Assembly (NCBI GenBank): GCA_021773635.1
Contig: JAJFJV010000026.1
Span: 1 to 64,000 of the forward strand
Length of the DNA: 64,000 nucleotides
From: Gammaproteobacteria bacterium
GTDB taxonomy: Bacteria; Pseudomonadota; Gammaproteobacteria; HK1
Direction of reading: 5' to 3'
A model generated the notes under the pieces. The model had not been told where the DNA came from, ran no database searches, and saw only the letters and a list, made by a program, of their open reading frames with translations. A program made the position numbers and the translations under genes. Of the stretch, positions 19,003 through 28,526 are shown piece by piece (the first letter of the stretch is position 1; every line of letters starts with the position of its first letter).

Positions 19003-19749
19003 ATGGGAATTTTGAGTGGTGAATGCGCCCTGGTAACGGGCGCAACTCGGGGGATTGGTCGAGGGATCGCGTTGGCGTTGGCCCGTCAGGGCGCAAGGAT
19101 CATAGGAACAGCAACCACCGAGCCCGGCGCCCACTCCATTGACGAATATCTTGAGGACGAGGGCCTGGAAGGGCGTGGTGCGGTATTGGATGTGGCGAGC
19201 AGCGCATCAGTCGAGGCCTTTTTCGTGGAGCTCAAGAAAAATTCGGAGCTACCGGGTATCCTCATCAATAATGCGGGCATTACCCGGGACAATCTTTTTA
19301 TGCGATTGGCGGAGGAAGATTGGGAGGCGGTCATCAATACCAATCTGTCTTCCCTGTATCGGATGACGCGTCCCTGTGTGCGTAGCATGATGAAGGCACG
19401 GGGAGGGAGAATCATTAATATCGCCTCCGTGGTTGGGGCAACCGGAAATCCGGGGCAGGTGAATTACGCGGCGGCCAAGGCAGGGGTAATGGGTTTTACC
19501 AAGGCGCTGGCGCGTGAACTTGGCCCGCGGGGTATTACCGTCAATGCGGTGGCGCCCGGCTTCATTGAGACGGACATGACCGCGGCGCTGACGGAAGAGC
19601 AGCGCGCTGTCCTGATTACCGGAGTACCGCTCAAAAAGTTGGGTGGGGTGGAGGACGTAGCGGCGGCGGTGGTGTTTCTTTCATCTCCGGGGGCCGGATA
19701 TATTACCGGTGAAACCCTGCATGTAAACGGCGGGATGCACATGTCCTAA
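19003..19749 (+). CDS. fabG: 3-oxoacyl-ACP reductase (FabG)
   Basis: 248-residue short-chain dehydrogenase. NADPH motif GATRGIGRGIA (12-22), NNAG, and the catalytic Ser/Tyr/Lys set ending in YAAAKAG. It reduces beta-ketoacyl-ACP in each elongation round. It begins at the base after the fabD stop; GGGG lies just upstream. It is followed by a 160-base AT-rich gap with the acpP promoter. Confidence 0.96.
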   Translation: MGILSGECALVTGATRGIGRGIALALARQGARIIGTATTEPGAHSIDEYLEDEGLEGRGAVLDVASSASVEAFFVELKKNSELPGILINNAGITRDNLFMRLAEEDWEAVINTNLSSLYRMTRPCVRSMMKARGGRIINIASVVGATGNPGQVNYAAAKAGVMGFTKALARELGPRGITVNAVAPGFIETDMTAALTEEQRAVLITGVPLKKLGGVEDVAAAVVFLSSPGAGYITGETLHVNGGMHMS

Positions 19750-19834
19750 ACATCATGTCGTTAATTAAAAAAATTATGTAACATGCTGAATTAATAGGTA
19801 AATACAAGCTTTTTATTTGTCGGAATAATTCGCC

Positions 19835-19862
19835 TTGCAACTTGGGGCTTTTTTTATAAACT
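19835..19862 (+). promoter_or_regulatory. Predicted acpP promoter
   Basis: TTGCAA (19835-19840), 16-base spacer, TAAACT (19857-19862), start near 19869. The stretch 19750-19860 is strikingly AT-rich compared with the genes, as is common before highly expressed acpP. Confidence 0.45.
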
Positions 19863-19909
19863 AAGCGCGGAGCAGGCACAGGGCCGCAGTCACCGGAGGT
19901 TTTACTCGC

Positions 19910-20146
19910 ATGAGTACTGTCGAAGAGCGCGTCAAGCAGATCGTTATCGAGCAGCTTGGTGTTACCGAAGAAGAGGTTAGTGAGGATTCGTCCTTTGTGG
20001 ATGACCTGGGAGCTGATTCACTGGATACAGTGGAATTGGTGATGGCGCTTGAAGAGGAATTCAATTGCGAAATCCCGGATGAGGATGCAGAGAAGATCAC
20101 TACGGTAGCCCAGGCGAACGAGTATGTTCGTGCGCATATGGACTAG
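19910..20146 (+). CDS. acpP: Acyl carrier protein
   Basis: 78 residues, acidic. The phosphopantetheine attachment site is Ser37 in [24 protein letters not shown] lies upstream of the ATG. It carries acyl chains for fatty acid, lipid A and lipoate synthesis. A terminator-like hairpin between acpP and fabF would let acpP be made in excess. Confidence 0.98.
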   Translation: MSTVEERVKQIVIEQLGVTEEEVSEDSSFVDDLGADSLDTVELVMALEEEFNCEIPDEDAEKITTVAQANEYVRAHMD

Positions 20147-20164
20147 TAGCTAGCTGAAATCCAG

Positions 20165-20204
20165 GGCTGCGCGTCATCCAGCGGGTGAGCGCGGCCTTTT
20201 TTTT
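20165..20204 (+). terminator. Intrinsic terminator/attenuator between acpP and fabF
   Basis: Stem GGCTGCGC (20165-20172) with GCGCGGCC (20189-20196), eight pairs including one G-U, followed by eight T. It lies only six bases before the fabF ATG, so fabF must be made by readthrough or its ribosome site is partly masked. Confidence 0.7.
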
Positions 20205-20210
20205 GGGGGT

Positions 20211-21452
20211 ATGGTTTTGAGAAGACGAGTTGTAGTGACGGGCATGGGCGCGATAACACCCGTGGGCAATACGGTTGCAGACTCCTGGGCCGCTATCCTC
20301 GCTGGAGAGAGCGGGATTGCCCCCATTGAAAGCTTTGATACGGAGGGATTCGCCAGCCGAATCGGCGGAACGATCAAGGATTTCAATCTCGAACTTTATA
20401 TGGCTCGCAAAGCAGCTCGGACCACCGACCCCTTTATTCATTACGGCATGGCGGCCGGGATACAGGCTATCGAGGATTCTGGCCTCGAGATTACTGAGAG
20501 CAATGCCGAACAGGTAGGCATTGCCATCGGTTCCGGAATTGGCGGATTGCTTGGTATAGAGAAGGGCTATGGTTCCTTTCTCAAGGGTGGGGCGAGAAGA
20601 ATTTCTCCCTTTTTCGTGCCCAGCAGCATCATCAACATGGTGGCCGGGAATCTTTCTATCCGCTACGGCATTAAAGGCCCCAATTTCGGCGTAGTCACGG
20701 CTTGTGCTACCGGGACCCACAATATCGGCATGGGTGCTCGCATGATCGAGCGTGGAGATGTGGATGCCATGATCGTGGGGGGAACTGAAATGGCGACTAC
20801 GCCCACCGGGCTTGGTGGTTTCGCAGCGGCGCGCGCACTCTCCACACGCAATGATGAACCACAGCAGGCGAGTCGTCCGTGGGACCGTGGCCGGGATGGC
20901 TTTGTGCTGGGTGACGGTGCCGGCGTGCTGGTACTGGAATCGCTGGAAAGCGCCCAGGCCCGCGGGGCTAATATTTATGCCGAGGTATCCGGTTTTGCCA
21001 TGAATGGCGATGCCTATCACATTACGGTGCCCCCGGATGACGCCAACGGCGCCAGCCGTTGTATGGGTCTTGCGCTCAAGGATGCGGGGCTCAATCCGGA
21101 ACAGGTGGGCTATGTAAATGCTCACGGTACATCGACGCCTGCAGGCGACATAGCCGAGACTCGCGCGGTGAAATCTGCCTTCGGTAACCATGCTTCGGCT
21201 GTGGCCGTCAGTTCTACAAAGTCCATGACCGGACATCTGCTGGGTGCAGCGGGCAGTGTCGAGGCCATCTTCAGCGTGCTTGCACTGCGAGATCAGGTGG
21301 CCCCACCGACTATCAATCTGGATGACCCTGATGATGGTTGTGATCTGGATTACGTTCCCCATGAGGCCCGGGAAATGCCTTTGGATGCAGTGATGTCCAA
21401 CTCCTTCGGCTTTGGTGGTACCAACGGCACCCTGGTCTTCTCTCGCCTATAG
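20211..21452 (+). CDS. fabF: 3-oxoacyl-ACP synthase II (FabF)
   Basis: 413 residues. Cys-His-His ketosynthase: nucleophile in [23 protein letters not shown] and [11 protein letters not shown]. It elongates fatty acids and controls the cis-vaccenate step. The start [14 protein letters not shown] is family-typical, preceded by GGGGG, which follows the terminator T-tract. A 420-codon frame on the opposite strand is a shadow of this gene. Confidence 0.96.
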   Translation: MVLRRRVVVTGMGAITPVGNTVADSWAAILAGESGIAPIESFDTEGFASRIGGTIKDFNLELYMARKAARTTDPFIHYGMAAGIQAIEDSGLEITESNAEQVGIAIGSGIGGLLGIEKGYGSFLKGGARRISPFFVPSSIINMVAGNLSIRYGIKGPNFGVVTACATGTHNIGMGARMIERGDVDAMIVGGTEMATTPTGLGGFAAARALSTRNDEPQQASRPWDRGRDGFVLGDGAGVLVLESLESAQARGANIYAEVSGFAMNGDAYHITVPPDDANGASRCMGLALKDAGLNPEQVGYVNAHGTSTPAGDIAETRAVKSAFGNHASAVAVSSTKSMTGHLLGAAGSVEAIFSVLALRDQVAPPTINLDDPDDGCDLDYVPHEAREMPLDAVMSNSFGFGGTNGTLVFSRL

Positions 21453-21479
21453 TCGCTGTCTGTTCCTCGGGATGGCTCC

Positions 21480-22301
21480 GTGATACTCATAAACGGCGCG
21501 CCCGATGACAACATCCCGGTTACAGACCGTGGTCTGCTCTATGGTGACGGGGTGTTTGAAACTATCGCCATCATCTCCGGGTCGGCACTCAATTTTGATG
21601 CCCATCTCGCTCGCCTGAGTGAGGGTTGCCGGCGTCTGGGTATTTTCGCCCCCGCCCATGAAGTGTTACGGGACGAGGCGGATCGGCTGGCGGGTGATTG
21701 TCCCTGCGGGGTGCTTAAGATTATCGTCACCCGCGGAGGTGGCGGACGGGGATATCGCCCGAACCCGAAAATGCCCGTCACCCGCATCCTCATGCTCCAG
21801 CCAGCGCCGGATTATCCCTCTGAAAATCGTACTCGTGGGGTCGTGGTCGGCATCTGTAATACTCGAATTGCAGACCAGGTAGAGCTGGCGGGTATCAAGC
21901 ATCTTAATCGATTGCCACAGATACTCGCCCGCAGCGAACCCGGTCAGGATAAATTTTCCGAAAGTCTGATGCTTGACGCCCGTGGAAGGCTTGCGGAAGG
22001 TAGCATGAGTAACCTCTTCATGTTCCGCGGCCAGACCTTGGTGACACCGCCACTGGCCACCCTGGGCGTGGCTGGAACCGTGCGCCAGGTGATTCTTGAG
22101 ATTGCCCCGGAGCTGGGCTGGACTACCTTGCTTGAAGAGATATCGGTCGAGGAGCTGTATGCCGCGGACGAGGCCTTCCTCAGTAATAGCTTGATCGGAA
22201 TATGGCCGCTTCGGGCGATTGAGAACACTACTCTGAATAGTGGAAAGAGGTCGGCGCAGCTGCTTGAGCGTCTGATTCGAGATGGCATGGTTCCGCCATG
22301 A
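21480..22301 (+). CDS. pabC: Aminodeoxychorismate lyase
   Basis: 273-residue fold-type IV PLP enzyme from a GTG start. DRGLLYGDGVFET at 17-29, the PLP lysine in GIKHLNRLPQ, and EGSMSNLFMFRG are present. It forms 4-aminobenzoate for folate. It sits between fabF and mltG as in E. coli and overlaps mltG by 4 bases. Confidence 0.94.
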   Translation: MILINGAPDDNIPVTDRGLLYGDGVFETIAIISGSALNFDAHLARLSEGCRRLGIFAPAHEVLRDEADRLAGDCPCGVLKIIVTRGGGGRGYRPNPKMPVTRILMLQPAPDYPSENRTRGVVVGICNTRIADQVELAGIKHLNRLPQILARSEPGQDKFSESLMLDARGRLAEGSMSNLFMFRGQTLVTPPLATLGVAGTVRQVILEIAPELGWTTLLEEISVEELYAADEAFLSNSLIGIWPLRAIENTTLNSGKRSAQLLERLIRDGMVPP

Positions 22302-23368
22302 ATGATGAAAAGCAGTCAACGGGCGTGCGCGTGCCATCAATACTGCGTCTGGCCGTGGCCGGGGTCCTGTTACTCGCTGGACTGCTGGGCGCGTGGTTCC
22401 TTGATGACTTTCAAGATTATCTGGACCAGCCGATGTTTGGTGGAACCGGGTCCTGGCATCAGACGGTTGCACCGGGCGCCACTCTGGGACAGCTAAGCGC
22501 TGAGTTGGCAACCCGCCATGGCTTGCCCCATCCGGAATACCTGCTCTGGTACGGGCGCTGGTCCGGTCTGGCAGAGAAAATCCGTGCTGGCGAGTATCAA
22601 ATTCCCGCTGCAACTACGCCCCGGCAATTTTTACAGATCCTGGTCGGGGGCAAGGTGATTCAATATGCCTTGGGTTTTCCGGAGGGTTTGAATTTTCCCC
22701 ATTGGATAAAACTGCTGCAGCAGGAACCCCGGCTCGCAAATAGTCTGAAGGGACTGGACGAGAAGGCGATTCTCGAACGGCTGGGTCTTGGTGAGAACCA
22801 TCCGGAGGGGCTATTTTTCCCCGATACCTATCATTACACCCGCGCTACTACAGGCATCGACATCCTGCGTCGAGCTTACGAAAGAATGCAACAGGTGTTG
22901 GCCGAAGAGTGGCAAAAACGGGCCTCAGGCCTGCCGCTGAATAGCCCTTACGAGGCCCTGATTCTCGCCTCCATTGTGGAAAAAGAGACCGCTCGCCCAG
23001 AGGAAAGGGCGCAGATTGCCGGTGTGTTCATACGGCGGATTGAGAAAAACATGCGACTGGAAACCGACCCCACCGTAATCTACGGTCTGGGGGAGAGTTT
23101 TGATGGTAATTTGCGCCGTCATCACCTGCGTGAAGATACGCCCTACAATACCTATCGGCGCAAGGGCTTACCGCCGACGCCGATCGCCATGCCCGGTCGT
23201 GCAGCGCTGCATGCCGTACTGCATCCGGCGCCGGGAGATGCCTTGTACTTCGTCGCGCGTGGGGACGGAACACACCAGTTTTCCAGTAGTTATCCCTTGC
23301 ATCAGCAGGCGGTAAATCGCTATCAACGACGTAGAAAGCGCGTCCGGGAGCAATCTGATGGCCAGTGA
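22298..23368 (+). CDS. mltG: Endolytic murein transglycosylase MltG
   Basis: 356 residues (YceG family): one inner-membrane anchor at about 14-33, a LysM-like region and the catalytic domain with the active Glu in ASIVEKETA, followed by DPTVIYGLG and YNTYRRKGLPPTPIAMPG. It cleaves nascent glycan strands and sets their length. It overlaps pabC and tmk. Confidence 0.95.
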   Translation: MNDEKQSTGVRVPSILRLAVAGVLLLAGLLGAWFLDDFQDYLDQPMFGGTGSWHQTVAPGATLGQLSAELATRHGLPHPEYLLWYGRWSGLAEKIRAGEYQIPAATTPRQFLQILVGGKVIQYALGFPEGLNFPHWIKLLQQEPRLANSLKGLDEKAILERLGLGENHPEGLFFPDTYHYTRATTGIDILRRAYERMQQVLAEEWQKRASGLPLNSPYEALILASIVEKETARPEERAQIAGVFIRRIEKNMRLETDPTVIYGLGESFDGNLRRHHLREDTPYNTYRRKGLPPTPIAMPGRAALHAVLHPAPGDALYFVARGDGTHQFSSSYPLHQQAVNRYQRRRKRVREQSDGQ

Positions 23369-24002
23369 CAAGCGTGGATATTTCCTGAGCTTTGAAGGCG
23401 GCGAGGGCATGGGCAAGTCGACCCAAATTGCGCTGACGGACCAATTTCTGCGCGCGGCGGGCAAGCGGGTGGTGCTTACGCGGGAGCCCGGAGGGACGCC
23501 GCTGGGAGAGCGCATCCGCGAATTGTTACTGGATCGCGACGGCGGCATGCAGTGCGAGAGCGAGTTACTGCTGATGTTTGCCGCCCGCGCGGAACACCTC
23601 GCGCAGGTCATCAGGCCGGCACTGGATGCCGGGAAGTGGGTTATTTGTGATCGTTTCACCGATGCCAGCTATGCCTATCAGGGCGGTGGCAGAGGTATAT
23701 CGGCCGCACGGATCGCGGTGCTTGAGAAATGGGTGCAGGGGGCATTGAGGCCCGATCGAACCTTTCTCCTTGATGGCTCCGTCAGCGTGGGAATGAAACG
23801 GGTGGGGCGTCGCGGGGAACGGGACCGGTTTGAACAGGAGGAGCGCGAATTCTTCCAGCGGGTGCGCGCGAGCTACCTGGAGCGGGCACGCCTGGAGCCG
23901 GCTCGCTTTGTGCTGCTTGATGCCACGGCTTCGGTGGAAGAGGTGAGTGCGGATATTGCTGCCGGGCTTGAGGATTTACTGCTCACACCGGGGGCGGAAT
24001 GA
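23358..24002 (+). CDS. tmk: Thymidylate kinase
   Basis: 214 residues. P-loop FEGGEGMGKST (about 12-22), REPGGTPLGE with the dTMP-binding Arg, and DRFTDASYAYQGGGRG. It converts dTMP to dTDP. It overlaps mltG by 11 bases and holB by 4. Confidence 0.96.
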   Translation: MASDKRGYFLSFEGGEGMGKSTQIALTDQFLRAAGKRVVLTREPGGTPLGERIRELLLDRDGGMQCESELLLMFAARAEHLAQVIRPALDAGKWVICDRFTDASYAYQGGGRGISAARIAVLEKWVQGALRPDRTFLLDGSVSVGMKRVGRRGERDRFEQEEREFFQRVRASYLERARLEPARFVLLDATASVEEVSADIAAGLEDLLLTPGAE

Positions 24003-24982
24003 CTGCGCTACTGCCTTGGCAAAATAACCTTTGGCGACAAATAGTCGGGCGTCGTGAGCGTATGCCCCATGCCTTGTTGCTGAGTGGTCCACAAGGCATC
24101 GGTAAACAGCACTTTGCCAATCACTTGGCATCGGCCTTGCTGTGCCAGGCGCCGCAAGATGGTCATCCCTGCGGCACGTGTCGCCCGTGCCGCCTGTATA
24201 GCAGCGGGAATCACCCGGATTTTCTGGCAGTTGAGCCGGAAAAACGCAGCATCATGGTGCACCAAATCCGCGAACTCATTGAGTTTACTGCCCTGACCCG
24301 CCATTTTGAGGGCGCAAAACTGGTGCTGATCTCACCGGCCGAGGCGCTCAACCGGCACGCGGCCAACAGCCTTCTCAAGGTGCTGGAAGAACCACCGGCA
24401 GAATGTATTTTTATCCTCATTTCCCATGCCTCTGGGCGTTTGCCGGCCACTTTGCGCAGTCGTTGCCAGCAGTTGCACTTGGCAGCACCACCATTGCCGA
24501 TGGCACTGGCCTGGTTAAAGGAACAGGGATGTGTCGAGGAAGAGGGGCGATTGGCCCTGGAGATCGCTGAAGGCAGCCCCTTTCGAGCTCTGGAGATGCT
24601 CGAAAATAATCGGGTAGCACAATATCAGGATCTGCTGAAAGGTATACACAGTCTAATTTCGGGTCAGGAAGATCCGCTGCTGGTGGCACGGGAATGGAAG
24701 TCTATCGGTGGCGAATGGGTGGTGCCTTGGATGCTTGCGATGACCTCCAGGCTTGGCCGGCACTATCTGCTTCCCACCCGTGGGGATGATAAGACCGATC
24801 CCGCTCGTGCTATGCAAAAGATCAGCGAGGGGCTAGACTTGGGGCGCCTGCTGGCACTTTACCAACATTGTCTGGACACGCGACGGCTGCAGGCCGCGGC
24901 GATTCCGCTGAATGAGCCCTTACTACTTGAAGGACTCGCTATCGCCTGGGCAGAGGCGGGCAGCGTTCGTCAGGGCAGTTAG
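23999..24982 (+). CDS. holB: DNA polymerase III delta-prime subunit
   Basis: 327 residues. A modified P-loop region (SGPQGIGKQ), a four-cysteine zinc module (CQAPQDGHPCGTCRPC), DLLKVLEEPP-type sequence (SLLKVLEEPPAECI) and the SRC motif in LRSRCQQL identify the clamp-loader delta-prime. It works with HolA and DnaX to load the sliding clamp. Confidence 0.95.
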   Translation: MTALLPWQNNLWRQIVGRRERMPHALLLSGPQGIGKQHFANHLASALLCQAPQDGHPCGTCRPCRLYSSGNHPDFLAVEPEKRSIMVHQIRELIEFTALTRHFEGAKLVLISPAEALNRHAANSLLKVLEEPPAECIFILISHASGRLPATLRSRCQQLHLAAPPLPMALAWLKEQGCVEEEGRLALEIAEGSPFRALEMLENNRVAQYQDLLKGIHSLISGQEDPLLVAREWKSIGGEWVVPWMLAMTSRLGRHYLLPTRGDDKTDPARAMQKISEGLDLGRLLALYQHCLDTRRLQAAAIPLNEPLLLEGLAIAWAEAGSVRQGS

Positions 24983-25022
24983 CGGACAGGCGCTTTTTTT
25001 AACCACATCAGGGGCATCGCAT

Positions 25023-25367
25023 ATGCCGGCACCACGACAGGGCATTCTTTCCTTGACCATCCGCGACAAGAGCGCTCTCTATGCCTCCTACATGCCGTTT
25101 ATCAAAAACGGCGGTTTATTCATCCCCACGAATAAATCCTATGGCCTCGGAGATGAGGTATTCATGCTTTTAACCCTGATGGACGACAAGCAGAAGATGC
25201 CCATCGCCGGCAAGATTGTATGGATTACACCGAAGGGAGCGCAGGGAAATCGTACCGCGGGTATCGGTGTTCAGTTCAGTGATATGGACAAGGGCCAGAC
25301 CCACAACAAGATCGAAAATCACCTTGCGGCAGCGCTGAAATCAGAGCGCCAGACGCACACCATGTAG
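25023..25367 (+). CDS. pilZ: PilZ domain protein, type IV pilus-associated
   Basis: 114 residues from ATG (MPAPRQGILS); the open frame starts earlier inside holB but that part is not PilZ-like. It resembles the original Pseudomonas PilZ, a PilZ-fold protein lacking the RxxxR c-di-GMP motif that is needed for type IV pilus assembly through PilB. The key part is NGGLFIPTNKSYGLGDEVFMLL and GKIVWITPKG. The holB-pilZ-tatD order is the same as in Pseudomonas, which predicts type IV pili in this organism. Confidence 0.9.
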   Translation: MPAPRQGILSLTIRDKSALYASYMPFIKNGGLFIPTNKSYGLGDEVFMLLTLMDDKQKMPIAGKIVWITPKGAQGNRTAGIGVQFSDMDKGQTHNKIENHLAAALKSERQTHTM

Positions 25368-25369
25368 CG

Positions 25370-26158
25370 GTGCCGCAGCTCACCGACTCCCATTGTCACC
25401 TCAACCTGCTGAGTGCCGTCCGCAAAGGTCTGGACGTGGGAGAGGTGGTCGCTGAGGCTGCCAATGATGGGGTGGGGCACCTGCTCTGCGTCTCCGTCGA
25501 GCTGGACGATTTCCCCCTGCTACAGGGCTATGCCCAACGCTTTCCCCAACTCTTTATCTCCGCCGGCTTGCATCCCAATCACGGGACAGACGTGGAGCCG
25601 GATGAGGCCGCTATTGCGGCCGTAGCGGCAGCCCCCGAGGTGGTCGCCATTGGCGAAACGGGTCTCGACTATTTTCGTTCCGAGGGTGCTCTCGGTTGGC
25701 AACAGGAGCGTTTTCGCCGCCATATCCGGGTTGCGCGGACCCTGAAAAAGCCCCTGATCATCCATTGCCGGGAGGCGCGGGAAGATACCCTGCGCATACT
25801 GCGCGAGGAGCATGCGGAGGAGGTGGGGGGGGTGATGCATTGCTTCGTGGAGGACTGGGAGGCCGCTCAGGAGGCCCTGGATCTCGGGTTTTATATTTCC
25901 TTTTCCGGAATTGTGACCTACAAGAACGCCGAACAGGTGCAGTATGCCGCGGCACGGGTGCCACAAGACCGCCTGCTGGTAGAAACCGACTCGCCTTATC
26001 TTGCGCCGGTGCCCCGCCGTGGTCGGGAAAATCACCCAAAGTTTGTGCGTTTCGTGGCGGAATTCCTGGCCACCCACCGGGACGTCGAGTTCGAAACCCT
26101 GGCGGCTGCGACTACGGATAACTTTTTCAGGCTTTTCAGCCACGCGGCCAGGGCCTGA
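25370..26158 (+). CDS. TatD family metal-dependent hydrolase (YcfH)
   Basis: 262 residues from a GTG start two bases after pilZ. TIM-barrel metal ligands: DSHCHLN (6-12), GETGLDYF, HCREA, and ETDSPYLAP. TatD-family enzymes are DNases or tRNA deacylases; the exact substrate of this YcfH branch is uncertain. It is last in the pabC-mltG-tmk-holB-pilZ-tatD operon. Confidence 0.92.
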   Translation: MPQLTDSHCHLNLLSAVRKGLDVGEVVAEAANDGVGHLLCVSVELDDFPLLQGYAQRFPQLFISAGLHPNHGTDVEPDEAAIAAVAAAPEVVAIGETGLDYFRSEGALGWQQERFRRHIRVARTLKKPLIIHCREAREDTLRILREEHAEEVGGVMHCFVEDWEAAQEALDLGFYISFSGIVTYKNAEQVQYAAARVPQDRLLVETDSPYLAPVPRRGRENHPKFVRFVAEFLATHRDVEFETLAAATTDNFFRLFSHAARA

Positions 26159-26163
26159 GCCGG

Positions 26164-27840
26164 ATGGAAAGACCCTGGTTGGCGAGCTATCCGCCAGGGA
26201 TGTCCCAGGATATCGGAGGCGACGAGCTTCGCTCACTCACGGCGCTTTTGGAGCAATGCGCCCTGCGTTATTCAAAACGCCCGGCTTTCGTCAGTTTTGG
26301 CCATACCCTCAGTTATCGGGAAGTAGATGAACTGAGCCGCCATTTTGCCGCCTTCCTGCAGGCTCGTGGCCTCGAGCGCGGCACGCGTATCGGGCTGATG
26401 ATGCCGAACCTGCTGCAATATCCTGTCACCGCTTTTGCTGCCCTGCGTGCTGGCCTGATAGTGGTCAACATCAACCCCCAGTACACCGCCAGGGAATTAC
26501 GCATTCAGCTTCGTGATGCGGATCTAAAGGCCATCGTAGTGCTCAACGTGCTCGCCGGGAGTTTGCGCGAGGTGCTAGAAGATACCCCGGTCAAGACGGT
26601 TGTGGTGACCGCGATAGGGGATCTGTTGCCACGCCCCAAGGCGTGGGCGCTCGCTCTGGCCCTGAAAATGTCCGGGGGCTGGTGCAAGCAATCGGCCATC
26701 CCCGGGGCCATAGCCTGGCGTACGGCACTCTCCCGGGGGCGACAGCGTGAATACAGATCCCTATCCCTGTGTCCCGATGACGCCGCTTTTTTACAGTACA
26801 CCGGGGGCACAACGGGGGTAGCCAAGGGCGCCGTACTGAGCCACGGCAACCTGCTGGCCAATGTACGCCAAATCACGCCATGGATTCGTTATCCGTGGTT
26901 GACAGGGAAGGGGCTGGCCGAGAGCGAGGAGGTCATCCTCACGGCTCTGCCGCTCTACCATATCTTCGCGTTGACGGCGAACTGGCTGGTTTTTTTCTCC
27001 CTCGGTGCACTCAATGTGCTGGTAACTGATCCGCGGGATTTGCCCGGGCTTGTACGCACTTTGGCTCGCTATCCCGTGACCTGTATAACCGGCGTTAATA
27101 CGCTATTTGCGGGATTGCTGCGGACGCCCGGTTTTAAAAAACTCGATTTCTCCAGATTCAAGATGAGCCTGGGTGGGGGAATGGCGGTCCAGTCTGCCGT
27201 TGCCGATGAATGGCGCGCAGTCACCAATACGGTATTGACCGAGGCCTATGGCCTGACCGAGGCCTCACCCGCAGTATGTATTAATCCCCTTGATGCAGCC
27301 GACGCAGGAGGAATTGGCTACCCCTTGCCGGCAACGGATTGTGAGATTCGTGATGAGGCCGGGTGCAGCTTGCCGCCAGGCGAAACCGGTGAGTTATGGG
27401 TGCACGGTCCCCAGGTGATGCGGGGTTACTGGCGGCGCCCGGCAGAAAGCGCTGCGGTGCTAGAGGATGGCTGGTTACGCACCGGAGACCTGGCAACCAT
27501 GGATGAAAAGGGCCGAATCCACCTCAAGGATCGTCTCAAGGATATGATCCTGGTCTCGGGGTTCAATGTGTATCCCAATGAAATAGAAGGGGTGCTCGCC
27601 AGTCATCCCGGGGTGGCCGAGGTGGGGGTTGTGGGCATTGCAGACGAGAAATCCGGGCAGCGCGTCAAGGCGGTCGTGGTGGCCGCTGACTCCGGTCTGG
27701 ATACAGGGAAACTGGACGCCTGGTGTCGGCAGAATCTCGCCGCTTACAAGGTGCCGAAAGTGATTGAATTTCGCACCAGCTTGCCGAAGTCCACGGTGGG
27801 CAAGATCCTGCGCCGGGAGTTGCGCGCGCCGGGCGAGTAG
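26164..27840 (+). CDS. fadD: Long-chain fatty acid-CoA ligase
   Basis: 558 residues, ANL adenylating enzyme. AMP-binding P-loop YTGGTTGVAKGAVLSH, the FadD linker NVYPNEIEGVL after GDLATMDEKGRIHLKDRLKDMI, and the catalytic Lys in LPKSTVGKILRR. The N-terminal stretch MMPNLLQYPVTAFAALRAG is very close to FadD of E. coli. It activates fatty acids for beta-oxidation and phospholipids. It begins six bases after tatD. Confidence 0.9.
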   Translation: MERPWLASYPPGMSQDIGGDELRSLTALLEQCALRYSKRPAFVSFGHTLSYREVDELSRHFAAFLQARGLERGTRIGLMMPNLLQYPVTAFAALRAGLIVVNINPQYTARELRIQLRDADLKAIVVLNVLAGSLREVLEDTPVKTVVVTAIGDLLPRPKAWALALALKMSGGWCKQSAIPGAIAWRTALSRGRQREYRSLSLCPDDAAFLQYTGGTTGVAKGAVLSHGNLLANVRQITPWIRYPWLTGKGLAESEEVILTALPLYHIFALTANWLVFFSLGALNVLVTDPRDLPGLVRTLARYPVTCITGVNTLFAGLLRTPGFKKLDFSRFKMSLGGGMAVQSAVADEWRAVTNTVLTEAYGLTEASPAVCINPLDAADAGGIGYPLPATDCEIRDEAGCSLPPGETGELWVHGPQVMRGYWRRPAESAAVLEDGWLRTGDLATMDEKGRIHLKDRLKDMILVSGFNVYPNEIEGVLASHPGVAEVGVVGIADEKSGQRVKAVVVAADSGLDTGKLDAWCRQNLAAYKVPKVIEFRTSLPKSTVGKILRRELRAPGE

Positions 27841-27920
27841 AGAGTACAATGCCCGCCGTTTTCTTCGTGCTGCACGGTGTAATCGGCGTGAGCCTGTCTG
27901 GATAAATATAGGGGGAGCAA

Positions 27921-28526
27921 GTGGAACTGGTTTGCCTGGACCTGGAAGGGGTACTGATCCCGGAGATCTGGATTAACGTTGCCGAGCGCACGGGTATCGA
28001 GGAGTTGCGCGCCACCACCCGCGATATCCCGGATTACGATGTGCTGATGAGACAGCGCCTGGATTTGCTTGAGACCCATGGCCTGGGGTTGGCCGAGATT
28101 CAGGCGGTTATAGATACCCTGGAACCACTGCCTGGTGCCAGTGAATTTGTATCCTGGTTACGGCAGCACTTCCAACTCATCATCCTCTCCGATACCTTTT
28201 ATGAGTTTGCCGCACCGCTGATGAAAAAACTCGGTTCGCCCACGTTGTTTTGTCATCGGCTCGAGGTCGACGAGAAAGGGCGAGTTGTGAACTATCACTT
28301 GCGCCAGGCAGACCAGAAGCGGTGTGCGGTGGAGGCCTTCCAGGGTCTCAATTTTCGCGTCTATGCTGCGGGTGATTCCTATAACGACACCAGCATGCTG
28401 GCTGCGGCGGATGCCGGTATTCTGTTTTGCCCGCCAGAGAACGTTATACAAGAGTTCCCCCAGTTTCCCGTCACCCGAAATTATGCCGAACTACAGGCGG
28501 CTTTCGCTGAAGCAAGCCAGGCTTAG
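27921..28526 (+). CDS. thrH: Bifunctional phosphoserine phosphatase/homoserine phosphotransferase ThrH
   Basis: 201-residue HAD enzyme. Motif I is [13 protein letters not shown] rather than the DxDGT of Ser[18 protein letters not shown] and [10 protein letters not shown] complete the site. This combination is diagnostic of ThrH, known in Pseudomonas, where it dephosphorylates phosphoserine and can transfer the phosphate to homoserine. GTG start with GGGGGAG upstream. Convergent with the EAL gene. Confidence 0.93.
   Translation: MELVCLDLEGVLIPEIWINVAERTGIEELRATTRDIPDYDVLMRQRLDLLETHGLGLAEIQAVIDTLEPLPGASEFVSWLRQHFQLIILSDTFYEFAAPLMKKLGSPTLFCHRLEVDEKGRVVNYHLRQADQKRCAVEAFQGLNFRVYAAGDSYNDTSMLAAADAGILFCPPENVIQEFPQFPVTRNYAELQAAFAEASQA

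Noticed and set aside
20100-21362. 420-codon minus frame opposite fabF
   Set aside because: Exact antisense of a complete fabF with all catalytic motifs; His/Arg/Gly-rich translation typical of a shadow.
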